From Phycisphaerales bacterium (lineage in GTDB: Bacteria > Planctomycetota > Phycisphaerae > UBA1845 > Fen-1342), in the NCBI GenBank assembly GCA_003162245.1, contig PMMM01000122.1, forward strand, positions 1-42,844: a stretch of 42,844 nucleotides of DNA. Direction: 5' to 3'. The notes under the pieces were generated by a model. The model did not search any database, had not been told where the DNA came from, and was given only the letters and a program-made list of their open reading frames with translations. Position numbers and translations under genes: made by a program. Below are positions 30,928 through 40,596 of the stretch, one piece after another; positions within the stretch are counted from its first letter, which is position 1; every line of letters starts with the position of its first letter.

Positions 30928-31152
30928 CGTCGCGCCGGAAAACAGACCGGTTAGTCGATCATACGTTGGGCCTCGCGGACGGGGTCGGCCAGCGGAACAC
31001 GTAGCTTCATTTACCGCAGTTCTCACGGGCCGGCTACCGGGCCGTCGGATCCGGGACGTGCTGCCGCTGGGGCCCGCCCGGGCCTCCAGCTCGGGCTCGG
31101 TCAGCGGGGCGGCGGCGGCGCGGCCCACGGCCCTTCAACACGTCGCGCGCGA

Positions 31153-31413
31153 TCACGCACGGTCATTGGTGACTTTGGTGACTGCCCTCGCCGCTCCAAG
31201 CCGGCGAGGCTTCCTTCCGAACGCCTGATATATGACCACGAAGAACAGCGGGATAGAGAAGATCGCCAAGAAGGTTGCCGTGACCATCCCGCCCAGGACG
31301 CTGGTGCCGATGGCCGCTTGCGCCCCGGCGCCGGCGCCACTGGCCATGGCGAGGGGCAGGACGCCGAAGCCGAAGGCCAGCGAGGTCATGAGGAAGGGAC
31401 GCAACCTGAGTTT
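31153..31413 (-). pseudogene. 3'-terminal fragment of an RND efflux pump gene
   Basis: About 85 codons matching the last membrane helices of HAE1-type RND pumps: [41 protein letters not shown] and [12 protein letters not shown]. It begins abruptly at KLRLRP with no upstream domain in any frame. It resembles the C-terminus of the intact pump (31500-34679) but is clearly divergent, so it derives from a different RND gene. It lies immediately downstream of that pump, same strand. Confidence 0.85.
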
Positions 31414-31499
31414 GTTTCTCGTTTGCGGCGTCCGGGCACCGCCACCCGGTGGTCTTCCTGTGCGTGCGGGGGGCATGTCGCGCGCGGGGCGCGTGCATA

Positions 31500-34400
31500 T
31501 TAGCTCACTTCGGGGATCCCGCCGGAAGCGAGAGATTGCCCCGCGGGTAGCTGAGGCTGCTTCTTCGCGAACAGGTCGGTTATGAGCACGAAAAACAACG
31601 GGATGAAGATCAAGTCGATGAATGTGGCGGAGAGCATCCCGCCGGTAACTGCGGTTCCGATGGCGTTCATTGCGCCGGCGCCGGCGCCGGAGGCGATGGC
31701 CAGGGGCAGCGTGCCGAAGAAGAACGCCAGGGACGTCATGATGACGGGGCGAAAACGGATTTTCACCGCCGCAAGGGTCGCCTCAATCAGCCCCATTCCA
31801 TGCCGCCGCTGCTCCTTGATGAACTGGATGATCAGAATGGCGTTTTTGGTCGAAAGACCCAGGGTAGTCAGGAATCCGATCTGGAAGTACACATCGTTGG
31901 GGAAGCCGCGCAGGGAAGTCGCGAGCAACGCGCCAAACACCCCCAGCGGCAGCATCAGTAAGTTGACGAAGGGGATGGTCCAGCTTTCGTACAACGCGGC
32001 CACGCAAAGGAAGATCACAAGTATGGAAAAGGCGTAGAGAATCGGTCCCTGGGCCGTCGCCATGCGTTCCTGATAGGAAAGTCCGGACCAGTCATAGCCG
32101 ATCCCCTGCGGCAGCTTCGCGACGGCCTCTTCCAGGGCCTGCATGGCCTCGCCGGAACTCCTGCCCGGCGCCGGCTCGCCCCAGATGTTCAAGGACGGGA
32201 ACCCGTTGAAGCGTTCCAGCCGGGGGGACCCCATCGTCCAGCGGGTGGAAGCGAACGAGGCAAAAGGCGTCATCTTCCCGGCGGTGTTTCGCACGTAGAG
32301 CTTTTCCAGATCGGCGGGCAACATACGGTAGGGGGCGTCGGCCTGCACGTAGACCCGCTTGACGCGCCCGCCCTGGATGAAGTCGTTGACGTAGGCGCTG
32401 CCAAAGGCCGCCGAGATGGTGTTGTGGATTGAGGTGATGGCCAAGCCCAGCGCGCCGGCCTTCTCCCAGTCCACGTCAACCCGGTACTCGGGCACATCTT
32501 CCATGCCGTTGGGCCGGACATTCACCAGCCTACGGTCCTGCGCCACCATGCCCAGGAGTTGGTTGCGCGCGTTCATGAGGGCGGCGTGACCAAGGCCGCC
32601 ACGGTCCACCAACTGAAAATCGACCCCCAAGGCATTACCCAGTTCGATGACAGCGGGGGGCGGGAACGTGAAGACCATGGCCTTGCGCATGCCCGCAAGC
32701 CGCGCCATGGCCCGGCCGGCGACGGCTTTGGCCCTCAAATCCGGCCGGTCGCGGAGCTTCCAGTCCTTCAGCTTGGCGAACACCATGCCGTTGTTCTGCG
32801 CTCTGCCGGAAAAGCCCATACCGGCAATCGTCAAACAGGATTCCACCGCCTCCTTTTCGTTCTCCTGAAAATAGCGTTTGACTTCATCGGCGACTTCCAG
32901 CGTCTGCTCCTGAGTGGCGCCCGTCGGCATGAGAATCTGGGCGAGGAGGATGCCCTGGTCCTCGTCGGGCAGATAGCCGGTGGGCAGCCGCAGAAACAAG
33001 AAGCCAATCGTACCCAGAAGCAGAACGTAGACCGCGAGGTAGCGTAGTTTCCTGGAGAGCGAGTGCCCGACCACGGCGACATATCGATCTCTGATCCAGA
33101 AGAAGGCGCGGTCAAACCCGAGAAAGAACGGGCGCAGGAAAAAGACGGCGCTCTCGGCCGGCTCGTGCCCCTTGACCACGGGTTTGAGAAGCGATGCGCA
33201 GAGCACGGGCGTCAGGATCAAGGCCACCGCCACCGAAAGAAGCATCGAGGCAATGATGGTTATGGAGAACTGGCGATAGATGACGCCGGTGGAGCCCGCG
33301 AAAAAGGCCATCGGGCCGAACACGGCTGCCAGCACGAGGCCGATTCCGATCAGCGCGCTGGTGATTTGGCCCATGGACTTGCGCGTCGCTTCCCGCGGCG
33401 GGAGCCCCTCCTGGCTCATGATCCGCTCCACGTTCTCCACCACCACGATGGCGTCGTCCACCAGAAGCCCAATGGCCAGTACCATGGCGAACATGGTCAG
33501 CATGTTGATGGAAAACCCGAACAGCCCCAGCACGGCGAAGGTCCCCAGGAGTACTACCGGCACCGCGATGGTCGGGATCAGGGTGGCCCGTATGTTCCCC
33601 ATGAACAGCCACATGACCAGAAAAACCAAGAGGATCGCCTCAAAGAGGGTCTTTACCACCTCATTGATGGACACCCGGATGAAGGGGGTGGTATCGTAGG
33701 GATAGATGACCTTCATCCCCGGCGGGAAGTAGTGGCTCATCTCCGCCAGCTTGGTCTTGACGGCATTGGCCGTATCCAGCGCGTTGGCGCCGGGCGCCTG
33801 CCGGATCGCCAGCGCGGCGGTTGGTGCGCCGTTGTAAAAGGCCTGGACATCGTAGAACTCGGTCCCCAGTTCCGTTCTGCCCACGTCCTTGACGCGCACA
33901 ATGGACCCGTCCGGGTTGATGCGCAGCGGGATGGCGGCGAACTCCTCCGGGGTCTGGAGCAGGTTCTGGACGACGATGGAGACGTTCAGACGCTGGCCTT
34001 CCACCGCCGGCGTTCCGCCGAACTGTCCGGCAGAAACTTCCACGTTGTAGGCGCGCAGACCCGCGATGACATCATCGATCGTCAGTTTGTAATCCGTCAG
34101 CTTGTCCGGATCCAGCCAGACCCGCATGGCATACTGAGATCCGAAATTCTGGACTTCGCCGACGCCCGGTACGCGCGCCAACACCTTCTCGATGTTGGAC
34201 TGGGCATAATCCCGCAGGTCGTCGCCGCTCATGCTACCGTCTTCAGAGATCACCCCCACAATGATCAGGTAATTCCTGGTGGACTTGCTGACCGTGACAC
34301 CCGAGCGTTGGACCACTTCCGGCAGGCTGGCCATGGCGAGCTGGAGCTTGTTCTGCACCTTGGCCCAGGCCAGGTCCGGGTCCGTTCCCGCCCTGAACGT

Positions 34401-34679
34401 CAGTTCGATGCGGGAGGCCCCGGCCGAATCGCTCGTGCCGGACAGGTACAGCATTTCGTCAAAGCCCGTCATCTTCTGCTCGATGATCTGGGTCACGCTA
34501 TTTTCGACCGTCTCCGCCGAGGCCCCGGGGTAGAGGGAATCGATGGCGATGGACGGCGGCGCAATGGGAGGATACTGGGAAATGGGCAGGTTATAGATGG
34601 CCAGCGCGCCCAGCACCATCATGACAATGGCGATGACCCAGGCGAAGACCGGGCGGTCCAGAAAGAAGTTCGATAACAC
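31500..34679 (-). CDS. RND multidrug efflux pump (HAE1 / AcrB family)
   Basis: A 1059-residue inner-membrane proton/drug antiporter, close to the family length. It starts with the canonical [20 protein letters not shown]. The proton-relay motif [16 protein letters not shown] (two Asp in TM4) and the TM10 Lys region [17 protein letters not shown] are intact. There are two large periplasmic domains and twelve membrane helices. It follows the membrane-fusion gene by 12 bp. No outer-membrane channel gene follows. The coding sequence looks less GC-rich than its surroundings (35 of 60 bases G+C at 33241-33300), compatible with acquisition from another lineage. Confidence 0.96.
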   Translation of the reverse strand: MLSNFFLDRPVFAWVIAIVMMVLGALAIYNLPISQYPPIAPPSIAIDSLYPGASAETVENSVTQIIEQKMTGFDEMLYLSGTSDSAGASRIELTFRAGTDPDLAWAKVQNKLQLAMASLPEVVQRSGVTVSKSTRNYLIIVGVISEDGSMSGDDLRDYAQSNIEKVLARVPGVGEVQNFGSQYAMRVWLDPDKLTDYKLTIDDVIAGLRAYNVEVSAGQFGGTPAVEGQRLNVSIVVQNLLQTPEEFAAIPLRINPDGSIVRVKDVGRTELGTEFYDVQAFYNGAPTAALAIRQAPGANALDTANAVKTKLAEMSHYFPPGMKVIYPYDTTPFIRVSINEVVKTLFEAILLVFLVMWLFMGNIRATLIPTIAVPVVLLGTFAVLGLFGFSINMLTMFAMVLAIGLLVDDAIVVVENVERIMSQEGLPPREATRKSMGQITSALIGIGLVLAAVFGPMAFFAGSTGVIYRQFSITIIASMLLSVAVALILTPVLCASLLKPVVKGHEPAESAVFFLRPFFLGFDRAFFWIRDRYVAVVGHSLSRKLRYLAVYVLLLGTIGFLFLRLPTGYLPDEDQGILLAQILMPTGATQEQTLEVADEVKRYFQENEKEAVESCLTIAGMGFSGRAQNNGMVFAKLKDWKLRDRPDLRAKAVAGRAMARLAGMRKAMVFTFPPPAVIELGNALGVDFQLVDRGGLGHAALMNARNQLLGMVAQDRRLVNVRPNGMEDVPEYRVDVDWEKAGALGLAITSIHNTISAAFGSAYVNDFIQGGRVKRVYVQADAPYRMLPADLEKLYVRNTAGKMTPFASFASTRWTMGSPRLERFNGFPSLNIWGEPAPGRSSGEAMQALEEAVAKLPQGIGYDWSGLSYQERMATAQGPILYAFSILVIFLCVAALYESWTIPFVNLLMLPLGVFGALLATSLRGFPNDVYFQIGFLTTLGLSTKNAILIIQFIKEQRRHGMGLIEATLAAVKIRFRPVIMTSLAFFFGTLPLAIASGAGAGAMNAIGTAVTGGMLSATFIDLIFIPLFFVLITDLFAKKQPQLPAGQSLASGGIPEVS

Positions 34680-34691
34680 CGCGGTACTCCG

Positions 34692-35933
34692 TTATTTCGC
34701 GTCTGCGAGCGGTTGGCTGGGCTTGGCGTTCCCGACGTGCCCCTTCTGCCCGTCGAATGGAACGACGCGCACCGCGGCACCCGGCCGCAGGTTCAGCGTG
34801 CCCTCGACGATCAGGCGGTCCCCGGCCGACAGGCCCGCTGAGACGAGCCACCGGTTGCCGAGGGCGCGGCCAAGCGTGAGCGCCCGCACTTGGACGACGC
34901 CGGCGTCATCCACAACCAGTGCGATGGCTTCGCCCTTGGGATTGCGGCTCACGCCTTGCTGAGGAACAAGGATGGCCTGTTGGGCGGTGCCCTCCTGTAC
35001 GATGGCCCGCACAAACATGCCCGGCAAGAGCAGGTGTTCCGGGTTCGGGATCACGATGCGCACGGTGAAGGACCCGGTGCTCGGGTCCACCGTGATGTCG
35101 CGGAATTGCAGCGTGCCCTCCAGCGGATAGGGCGTCCCGTCTTCGAGGAGCAGGCGCACGGCGCGCTGGTCGCCATCGGTGCTCAACGCGCCGGTTTCCA
35201 GATTGCGCTTCAACCGCAGCAGTTCCGTAGAGGATTGCGTGACGTCCACGTACAGCGGATCGAACTGCTGGATCGTCGTCAAGGGCGTCATCTGGTCGGC
35301 GGTCACCAACGCGCCCTCGGTTACCGACGAGGAGCCGATGCGCCCGGAAATCGGTGCCACCACCTTGGTCCATTCCAGGCTCAACGCCGCAAGCCGCTGT
35401 TCGGCCAGCGCCAAATCAAGTGCTGCGTCGGCTCCGCGCTCGGCGAAGAGGGCGGTTTGGTACTCTTTCTCGGCGATGACCTGGCTCTCCTTCAGGTTGG
35501 TGAGCCGTTGCAGCTCGTACTGGGCATCTCCCAGCTCAGCCTGCGCCCGCTTGACGTTCGCATTCGCGCGCTCCAGCTCGGCGGCGAACCGGCGGGGGTC
35601 AATCTGGTAAAGCTGCTGGCCAGCTTGGACGTCGGCACCTTCAATGAACAGCCGCTCCAGAATCACGCCGCCAACCTGTGGCCGCACCTCGGCGATGCGG
35701 TAGGCCGTGGTGCGACCGGGCAGCTCGGTCGTCAGCGACACGTTCTGCGCTTCCAGCGTCAAGGCCGCGACTTCCCGCGGCGGGGGGGCTCCGCCTTTCT
35801 GCGGCTTCCCACCACAGCCGACGAACGCCGCCAGGCCCGCGACAGCGGCGAGTCGCAGGCAAAGGCCCACGGGGCCAGACAGCCGCCCGAGAGATGACTT
35901 GGGATTTCCGATCAGCATTGGTTCTGTCCTCAT
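34692..35933 (-). CDS. RND periplasmic adaptor lipoprotein (AcrA/MexA family)
   Basis: A 413-residue membrane-fusion protein. Its signal ends in a lipobox (LAAFVGC). The mature part follows the AcrA order: beta-barrel strand, lipoyl half (RPQVGGVILERLFIEGADVQAGQQLYQID), alpha-hairpin with coiled coil, second lipoyl half (APISGRIG), and beta-barrel and membrane-proximal domains (VDVTQSSTELLRL, LLPGMFVRA). It links the RND pump to an outer-membrane channel. The ATG at 35933 overlaps the tetR stop by four bases (ATGA), so translation is coupled; an ATG five codons later is an alternative. Confidence 0.95.
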   Translation of the reverse strand: MRTEPMLIGNPKSSLGRLSGPVGLCLRLAAVAGLAAFVGCGGKPQKGGAPPPREVAALTLEAQNVSLTTELPGRTTAYRIAEVRPQVGGVILERLFIEGADVQAGQQLYQIDPRRFAAELERANANVKRAQAELGDAQYELQRLTNLKESQVIAEKEYQTALFAERGADAALDLALAEQRLAALSLEWTKVVAPISGRIGSSSVTEGALVTADQMTPLTTIQQFDPLYVDVTQSSTELLRLKRNLETGALSTDGDQRAVRLLLEDGTPYPLEGTLQFRDITVDPSTGSFTVRIVIPNPEHLLLPGMFVRAIVQEGTAQQAILVPQQGVSRNPKGEAIALVVDDAGVVQVRALTLGRALGNRWLVSAGLSAGDRLIVEGTLNLRPGAAVRVVPFDGQKGHVGNAKPSQPLADAK

Positions 35934-36622
35934 GTCTCTGGCTGTGTCGTAGCCCGGCCGCGCGCCGCGTTGAGCCGCTGCGCACGCTCCGCATCGGTTA
36001 GCAGTCCCACGAGCACCACCTCGAGGATCTCGTCGGCCTGCTCCTCGAGCGACCGCCGCCGGCCGGTGAAGTAATTCGTGAACATGGTGCCGTACAGCAA
36101 GTCGCCCATTACGCGTTCAACCGTTTCGTAAGGCAGGTTTCGCCACCGACCGCTCGCGACCAGACCCTGCTGGAGGGCCTCGAATTTTCGCAGGTTCGCA
36201 TCGCGGTACTCAAAGTAGGTCGGCTTGGGGCGATCTCGGAACTCCGCCCGTTCCTGGATGAGCAGTTCGGCGAACTCGGGATTCGTCTCGAAGAAGCTCA
36301 GGTACGCCCGAATCGCTTGTTCGATCTGGTCGAGCGGGTCGGGGGCGGTCATGCTCGTGTCAATGTAGGCGGTCAGGCGCTGCATGCCGCGGTCGACGGC
36401 CCCGAGGAACAGCTCACGCTTGGTTGGGAAGTAACGATAGATCGTGCCCTTGCCGACGCCGAGCTCGTCCGCGACGACCTGAACGTCGGTGTTCCGATAG
36501 CCGCGGGCGGCGAACAGACGGGCAGCTACATCGAGAATCTCGTCGGACCGCCGCGCGACGAGTTGCTCGTCCTTCGGGCGGCCACGGTGTCGGGCGGGGG
36601 TACCCACGGCGTTCGCGTCCAT
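35930..36622 (-). CDS. TetR/AcrR-family repressor of the RND operon
   Basis: A 230-residue regulator, the first gene of the efflux operon. The helix-turn-helix is DEILDVAARLFAARGYRNTDVQVVADELGVGKGTIYRYFPTKRELF (about residues 28-72). The C-terminal domain has the helices typical of drug-responsive TetR proteins. A 20-bp perfect palindrome begins 5 bp upstream of the ATG, so it should repress its own operon, with release by a pump substrate. The stop overlaps the adaptor start. Confidence 0.93.
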   Translation of the reverse strand: MDANAVGTPARHRGRPKDEQLVARRSDEILDVAARLFAARGYRNTDVQVVADELGVGKGTIYRYFPTKRELFLGAVDRGMQRLTAYIDTSMTAPDPLDQIEQAIRAYLSFFETNPEFAELLIQERAEFRDRPKPTYFEYRDANLRKFEALQQGLVASGRWRNLPYETVERVMGDLLYGTMFTNYFTGRRRSLEEQADEILEVVLVGLLTDAERAQRLNAARGRATTQPET

Positions 36623-36626
36623 TTAT

Positions 36627-36646
36627 GTGACGGACTAGTCCGTCAC
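36627..36646. promoter_or_regulatory. Perfect 20-bp palindromic operator
   Basis: GTGACGGACTAGTCCGTCAC is identical to its reverse complement. It begins 5 bp upstream of the tetR ATG and would overlie the transcription start set by the promoter at 36655-36683. Binding of a TetR dimer here would block initiation, and if transcribed the palindrome could also mask the ribosome site. Confidence 0.85.
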
Positions 36647-36654
36647 CACAATCA

Positions 36655-36683
36655 AATGTACGCCGCCACACGCTCGCCGTCAA
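36655..36683 (-). promoter_or_regulatory. Promoter of the RND operon
   Basis: On the minus strand TTGACG (36678-36683), a 17-bp spacer, then TACATT (36655-36660). The predicted start falls within or next to the palindromic operator about 9 bp downstream. Confidence 0.65.
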
Positions 36684-36811
36684 GGGCGAGCCCGTCATGG
36701 AACCGTGGGTCGGTGAGCTGATGCCTTTGGGTCTACGCCAATGTGAGACCATAAGACATTGTGTATAAAAATCTTACGAATGTACGGCTTGGCTCAGCGC
36801 TGACTGCGGAT

Positions 36812-38164
36812 TCAACGCCGATGTCCGCCCGCCGCTCCGCCGGACGGACGGCCGAACGAGGCACTTGGGGCGAAGGCCCGTGTTGGGGCGGGCGACGACC
36901 GCGCCGGCGGCGAGGAGGACCGCGTGGGGGTCACAAACGACCGTCCGGGGCTGCCGGACGACGGACGCACCGATGACGGCGTCGCCTGGGACGGCGCAGA
37001 GCGCCCCCAGGTTGAGCGGCTGAAGGATGGTGCCGGCGTGAGGGGCCGGCCGCCGGAGCGAGACGGCGGGGGAGGCGCAAGGCGCCAGCCGGAGGTGGCT
37101 GGGCCTAACGAACCACGCCCGAGCCAGGACCAGGTCGTACGTGCCGGACGGTCGCGACCGTTGAGCAACCCGGTGTACGCGGGCAGGGCCGGTGCGACGA
37201 GTCGGTGATCGCCAGAGCGGCCGCCGCGATCGTGATCCCACTGTTGGCCCCGGGCGCCACGACCAAGCCACCAGGAACGGCCGTGATCCAGGTCGAGGTC
37301 GTGGCGGCGGAAATGGCCGCCGGAGTAGACGAAGACCGGCTCGGAGGGCCACCAGTACGACCCGGAGTAGGAGTACGCGCCGAGCGAAGTACCCAGCGGA
37401 TACGCGTACGGAGAATAATCGTTGATGTAGGTCTGGGCGGGCGGGTAGATCTCGTAATTGTCCTCAGTGTAGCCGTTATCCACCGGGATGGGCGGCGGCT
37501 GGGGCAGAGGGGGTTGGAACGCGGGTTCGGTTGGCGCCGACTCTCCGGGCTGTCCCTCGGCTGCGTTTGCCTGTTGGCTGAGCGCACGCGCCTGCCTGTA
37601 GGCCTCGTCGAATGCCGCACGATTGATGAACTCTTGCCGCGTCGCGTCCAGCGACTTCTTAAGGTCGGCGCTCACGAGCGACTGGTCCGCCTGTACGTCG
37701 TACCAGGCGAACAACTGGGCCGCGACCCGCTGCACGAACGCGTCGGCGGGTAGTCGCCGCGCAGCGGTCACCATCTCGGACAGCGCCTGGACAAAGTCGC
37801 CCTGCCGCGCGTGCACGTCGGCCACGACGGCCCACGCCAAGCCGTTGTCGGGCTCGCGGCGCGTCAGGTCGCGGGCTTGTTGATACGCCATGTCAGGGAC
37901 GCCGAGTTCGATCATGCGCTGCAGGTAGGTGTCGCTGGCGGCCCAGTCACCGCGGTCGACCGAGAGCGCACGGGCATAGGCGGCGACGGCGGCGGAGGGA
38001 TCGGGCGCGTTGCGGATGGCATCGATGTACGGCGCGATGCGGTCGGCCACTTCGGAACTTGTCGCGGATTGCGAGAGCGGATCGCCGGCGGCGGCCACCG
38101 CGGGTCGCGCCATTCCGATGACCGCCCCGAACGCGAGGATCAGGATGATGTGGTCGGCTTTCAT
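36812..38164 (-). CDS. Secreted TPR-like protein with low-complexity C-terminus
   Basis: A 450-residue predicted extracytoplasmic protein. A signal peptide covers about residues 1-26 (cleavage near PAVAAAG). Residues about 40-190 are helical and TPR-like (AYARALSVDRGDWAASDTYL, AYQQARDLTRREPDNGLAW, ADVHARQGDFVQALSEMV). A Pro/Tyr-rich linker follows with PPPIPVDNGY and a tract rich in Tyr, Ser and Trp. The last third is His/Arg/Gly- then Ser/Pro/Arg-rich with no fold. The ATG at 38164 (MKADHIILIL) starts the signal. No close function is recognised. The low-complexity tail could be a surface or cell-wall contact segment, or relaxed sequence. Confidence 0.8.
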   Translation of the reverse strand: MKADHIILILAFGAVIGMARPAVAAAGDPLSQSATSSEVADRIAPYIDAIRNAPDPSAAVAAYARALSVDRGDWAASDTYLQRMIELGVPDMAYQQARDLTRREPDNGLAWAVVADVHARQGDFVQALSEMVTAARRLPADAFVQRVAAQLFAWYDVQADQSLVSADLKKSLDATRQEFINRAAFDEAYRQARALSQQANAAEGQPGESAPTEPAFQPPLPQPPPIPVDNGYTEDNYEIYPPAQTYINDYSPYAYPLGTSLGAYSYSGSYWWPSEPVFVYSGGHFRRHDLDLDHGRSWWLGRGARGQQWDHDRGGRSGDHRLVAPALPAYTGLLNGRDRPARTTWSWLGRGSLGPATSGWRLAPPPPSRSGGRPLTPAPSFSRSTWGRSAPSQATPSSVRPSSGSPGRSFVTPTRSSSPPARSSPAPTRAFAPSASFGRPSGGAAGGHRR

Positions 38165-38245
38165 GGGCCAGTCTCCGACCGTGCCTTCGCCCCCGCCTGC
38201 CACACTCCATCATAACATGTAAGACACCCGTTTTGTTCCGTACGT

Positions 38246-38291
38246 TAGCGTGGGGCGTCCGGTTTTCCGAGCGCGTTCGGGCGCCACGCTA
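38246..38291. repeat. Imperfect palindrome upstream of the M3 peptidase
   Basis: TAGCGTGG (38246-38253) pairs with CCACGCTA (38284-38291), and inner bases also pair partly (GCG/CGC, CCG/CGG). It begins with TAGCGT like the nuoL-nuoM element. It lies between two divergent genes, so it is not a terminator of either. Confidence 0.5.
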
Positions 38292-38423
38292 GCCCCGGGG
38301 CCCGAGGGGCCGCCGCGACCCATGCCCGGCGTGTCCGATTCTCCCTTGCTGGCGTTGGTCGTTCGCCGATAATGCCCGCTACGATGCGCGTCGCTGTCGC
38401 GCGCAGAGAGGAAAGGCAACCGT

Positions 38424-40130
38424 ATGGCCAATGTGTCCGCCGTCGAGTTTCCTCGTCGCTACGTGGCCACCGACGCCGACTTCGGCGAGTGGGCCACCGC
38501 CGAGCCGTACTTCCAGGAGCTATGCACCCGCCAGATCGCCAGCCTCGAGCAGCTCGAGAAGTGGCTGATCGACATCAGCGAGCTCGAGGCCTGCTTCGAG
38601 GAGGAAGGCGCCCGGCGGTACACCGCGATGACCTGCCAGACCGACGACGCCGAGCGCCAGCAGCGCTTCATGCACTTCATCGAGAACGTCCAGCCGCATG
38701 CCGAGCCGTGGCGGGACAAGCTGCGGCGGAAGTTCGTTCGCCATGCGGAGCTGCTCTCGCTGCCGCCCAAGCGCTACGAAGTGCTCGTGCGGAGCATGAG
38801 GAACACGATCGAGATTTACCGCGAGGAGAACATCCCGCTGCTGGTCGAGAACCAGAAGCTCGTCACCGAGTACCAGACGATCACCGCGGCGATGACCTGC
38901 CGCTACGACGGGCAGGAGCAGACCCTCCAACAGATCGCCAAGTACCAGGAAGAGCCCGACCGCAAGGTGCGCGAGGAGACCTGGCGGCTGGCGGCCGATC
39001 GCTTCCTGCAAGACGCGGAGCCGCTCGACCGGCTGTACGAGAAAATGGTCGCGCTGCGGCACCAAATCGCCCGGAACGCCGGCTGCGAGGACTTCCGCGC
39101 CTATGCGTTCAAGGCGATGGAGCGGTTCGACTACACGCCCGCGCACTGCCTGGCCTTCCACGACGCGATCGAACGGGTGGTCCTGCCGGCGGTGCGCGAG
39201 CTGGCGGACGAGCGCCGGCGGAACCTGGGTCTCGACACGTTGCGGCCGTGGGATCTGGCGGTGGACCCGGACAACCTGCCGCCGCTGCGGCCGTTCCAGA
39301 CCGATGAGGAGTTGGCCGCGGGTTGCAGCCAGGTTTTCCATCAAGTGGATCCGGAGTTGGGCGGGATCTTCGACGCGCTGCGAACGCGCGGCTCGCTGGA
39401 CCTCGGCAGCCGCAAGGGGAAGGCCCCGGGCGGGTATCAGGTGAACTACGCGGAGCGACGGCTGCCGTTCATCTTCATGAACGCGGTCGGCACGGAGAAC
39501 GACGTGCGGACGCTGCTGCACGAAGGCGGGCACGCGTTCCACAGTTGGGCCTGCCGCAACGAGCCGTTCCTGGCGTATCGCGGCGCGCCGCTGGAGTTTG
39601 CCGAGGTCGCGTCGATGGGCATGGAGTGCCTCTCGCTACCGTACACGGAGGGGTTTTTCGGCCCGGAAACGAGTCGGGCGACGAAACGCTTCTTCGAGAA
39701 GATCGTCGCGTTCCTGCCGTACATGGCGTCGATCGACGCGTACCAGCACTTCGTCTACACGCACGTCGATGCGGGTCTGGAGGCGTGGAAGGGCTATTGG
39801 CAATCGCTGACGAAACGGTTCGCGCCCGAGGTGGACCTGACGGGGTTGGAGCGGCACGACCGGCACGGTTGGCAACGCAAGCTGCACGTGTACGAGGTGC
39901 CCTTCTATTACATCGAGTACGGCATCGCGCAGCTCGGCGCGCTACAGGTGTGGAAAAACGCGCTGGCGGACTATCGCCAGGCGGTCGCGCTCTACCGCCA
40001 CGGCCTGGCGCTGGGCGGTTCGCGTCCGCTGCCGGAACTATTCCGCGCCGCCGGCTGCCAGTTCGACTTCTCCGAGCCCACGCTCCGGCCGCTGATCGCA
40101 GCCGTAATGCAGAAGATCGCAGCGCTCTAA
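38424..40130 (+). CDS. M3-family oligoendopeptidase (PepF-like)
   Basis: A 568-residue cytoplasmic zinc peptidase that cuts short peptides. The catalytic motif HEGGH is at residues 366-370 (LLHEGGHAFHSW), followed by LEFAEVASMGMECL with the third zinc ligand Glu. The N-terminal helical part (EYQTITAAMTCRYDG, RKVREETWRLAADRF) and C-terminal FYYIEYGIAQLGALQVWKN are typical of the oligoendopeptidase F group. The ATG at 38424 has AGGAAAGG 7 nt upstream. It stands alone. Confidence 0.93.
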   Translation: MANVSAVEFPRRYVATDADFGEWATAEPYFQELCTRQIASLEQLEKWLIDISELEACFEEEGARRYTAMTCQTDDAERQQRFMHFIENVQPHAEPWRDKLRRKFVRHAELLSLPPKRYEVLVRSMRNTIEIYREENIPLLVENQKLVTEYQTITAAMTCRYDGQEQTLQQIAKYQEEPDRKVREETWRLAADRFLQDAEPLDRLYEKMVALRHQIARNAGCEDFRAYAFKAMERFDYTPAHCLAFHDAIERVVLPAVRELADERRRNLGLDTLRPWDLAVDPDNLPPLRPFQTDEELAAGCSQVFHQVDPELGGIFDALRTRGSLDLGSRKGKAPGGYQVNYAERRLPFIFMNAVGTENDVRTLLHEGGHAFHSWACRNEPFLAYRGAPLEFAEVASMGMECLSLPYTEGFFGPETSRATKRFFEKIVAFLPYMASIDAYQHFVYTHVDAGLEAWKGYWQSLTKRFAPEVDLTGLERHDRHGWQRKLHVYEVPFYYIEYGIAQLGALQVWKNALADYRQAVALYRHGLALGGSRPLPELFRAAGCQFDFSEPTLRPLIAAVMQKIAAL

Positions 40131-40596
40131 CACTCCGCCGCAGAAGCGTCGGCCCCCCGTGGCCGACGTAGACCGTCAGAAAACCTGTGCGCCGCGCGAA
40201 GATCCCCGACGCTTGTAGTACCGAGACACAGAGCGGGACACTCACGGGTCCTGCGTCAAGAACTTGGCACGCGTCGCAGCCCCGGAGCGGGCAGGCTGGG
40301 TCGAGTCGGCGAGACCTCGCCCGCGGGGCCATCATCGGGTTGGACAAGGGCTGGCGTCGAAAGCAGGAGAACGTAAGGAAGTGTGCGACAGCGGGTACGT
40401 CAGCGCGGCGGAGGCGTTCGCGGTGCCGTGGCAAGACGCGACGCGCCGATTGCTCCATCGGTCTTGACTCTGGAGTCCTCGGTCCGCGCATTGCAGCGTC
40501 GCGGCTTGGGACCTCTCCGCGCGTCAGCCACGCGACCCGCCGGATTGGGATATCGCGTGCCGCTTCGCCGCCAGCCCGAACGAACCCAATTGACGC
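40131..40596. other. Intergenic region after the M3 peptidase
   Basis: 466 bp with no convincing gene on either strand. It begins with the hairpin at 40147-40168. A plus-strand frame to 40467 contains a short HTH-like phrase (GYVSAAEAFAVPWQDATRRLL) but has no start signal or family support. No tRNA or other RNA gene was recognised. Confidence 0.5.
40147..40168. repeat. Hairpin after the M3 peptidase
   Basis: CGTCGGCC, 6-nt loop, GGCCGACG: a perfect 8-bp stem, 16 nt after the stop codon. It has no U-run. The same CGTCGGC/GCCGACG stem occurs at 42742-42759. It may serve as a transcript end or be a dispersed element. Confidence 0.5.
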
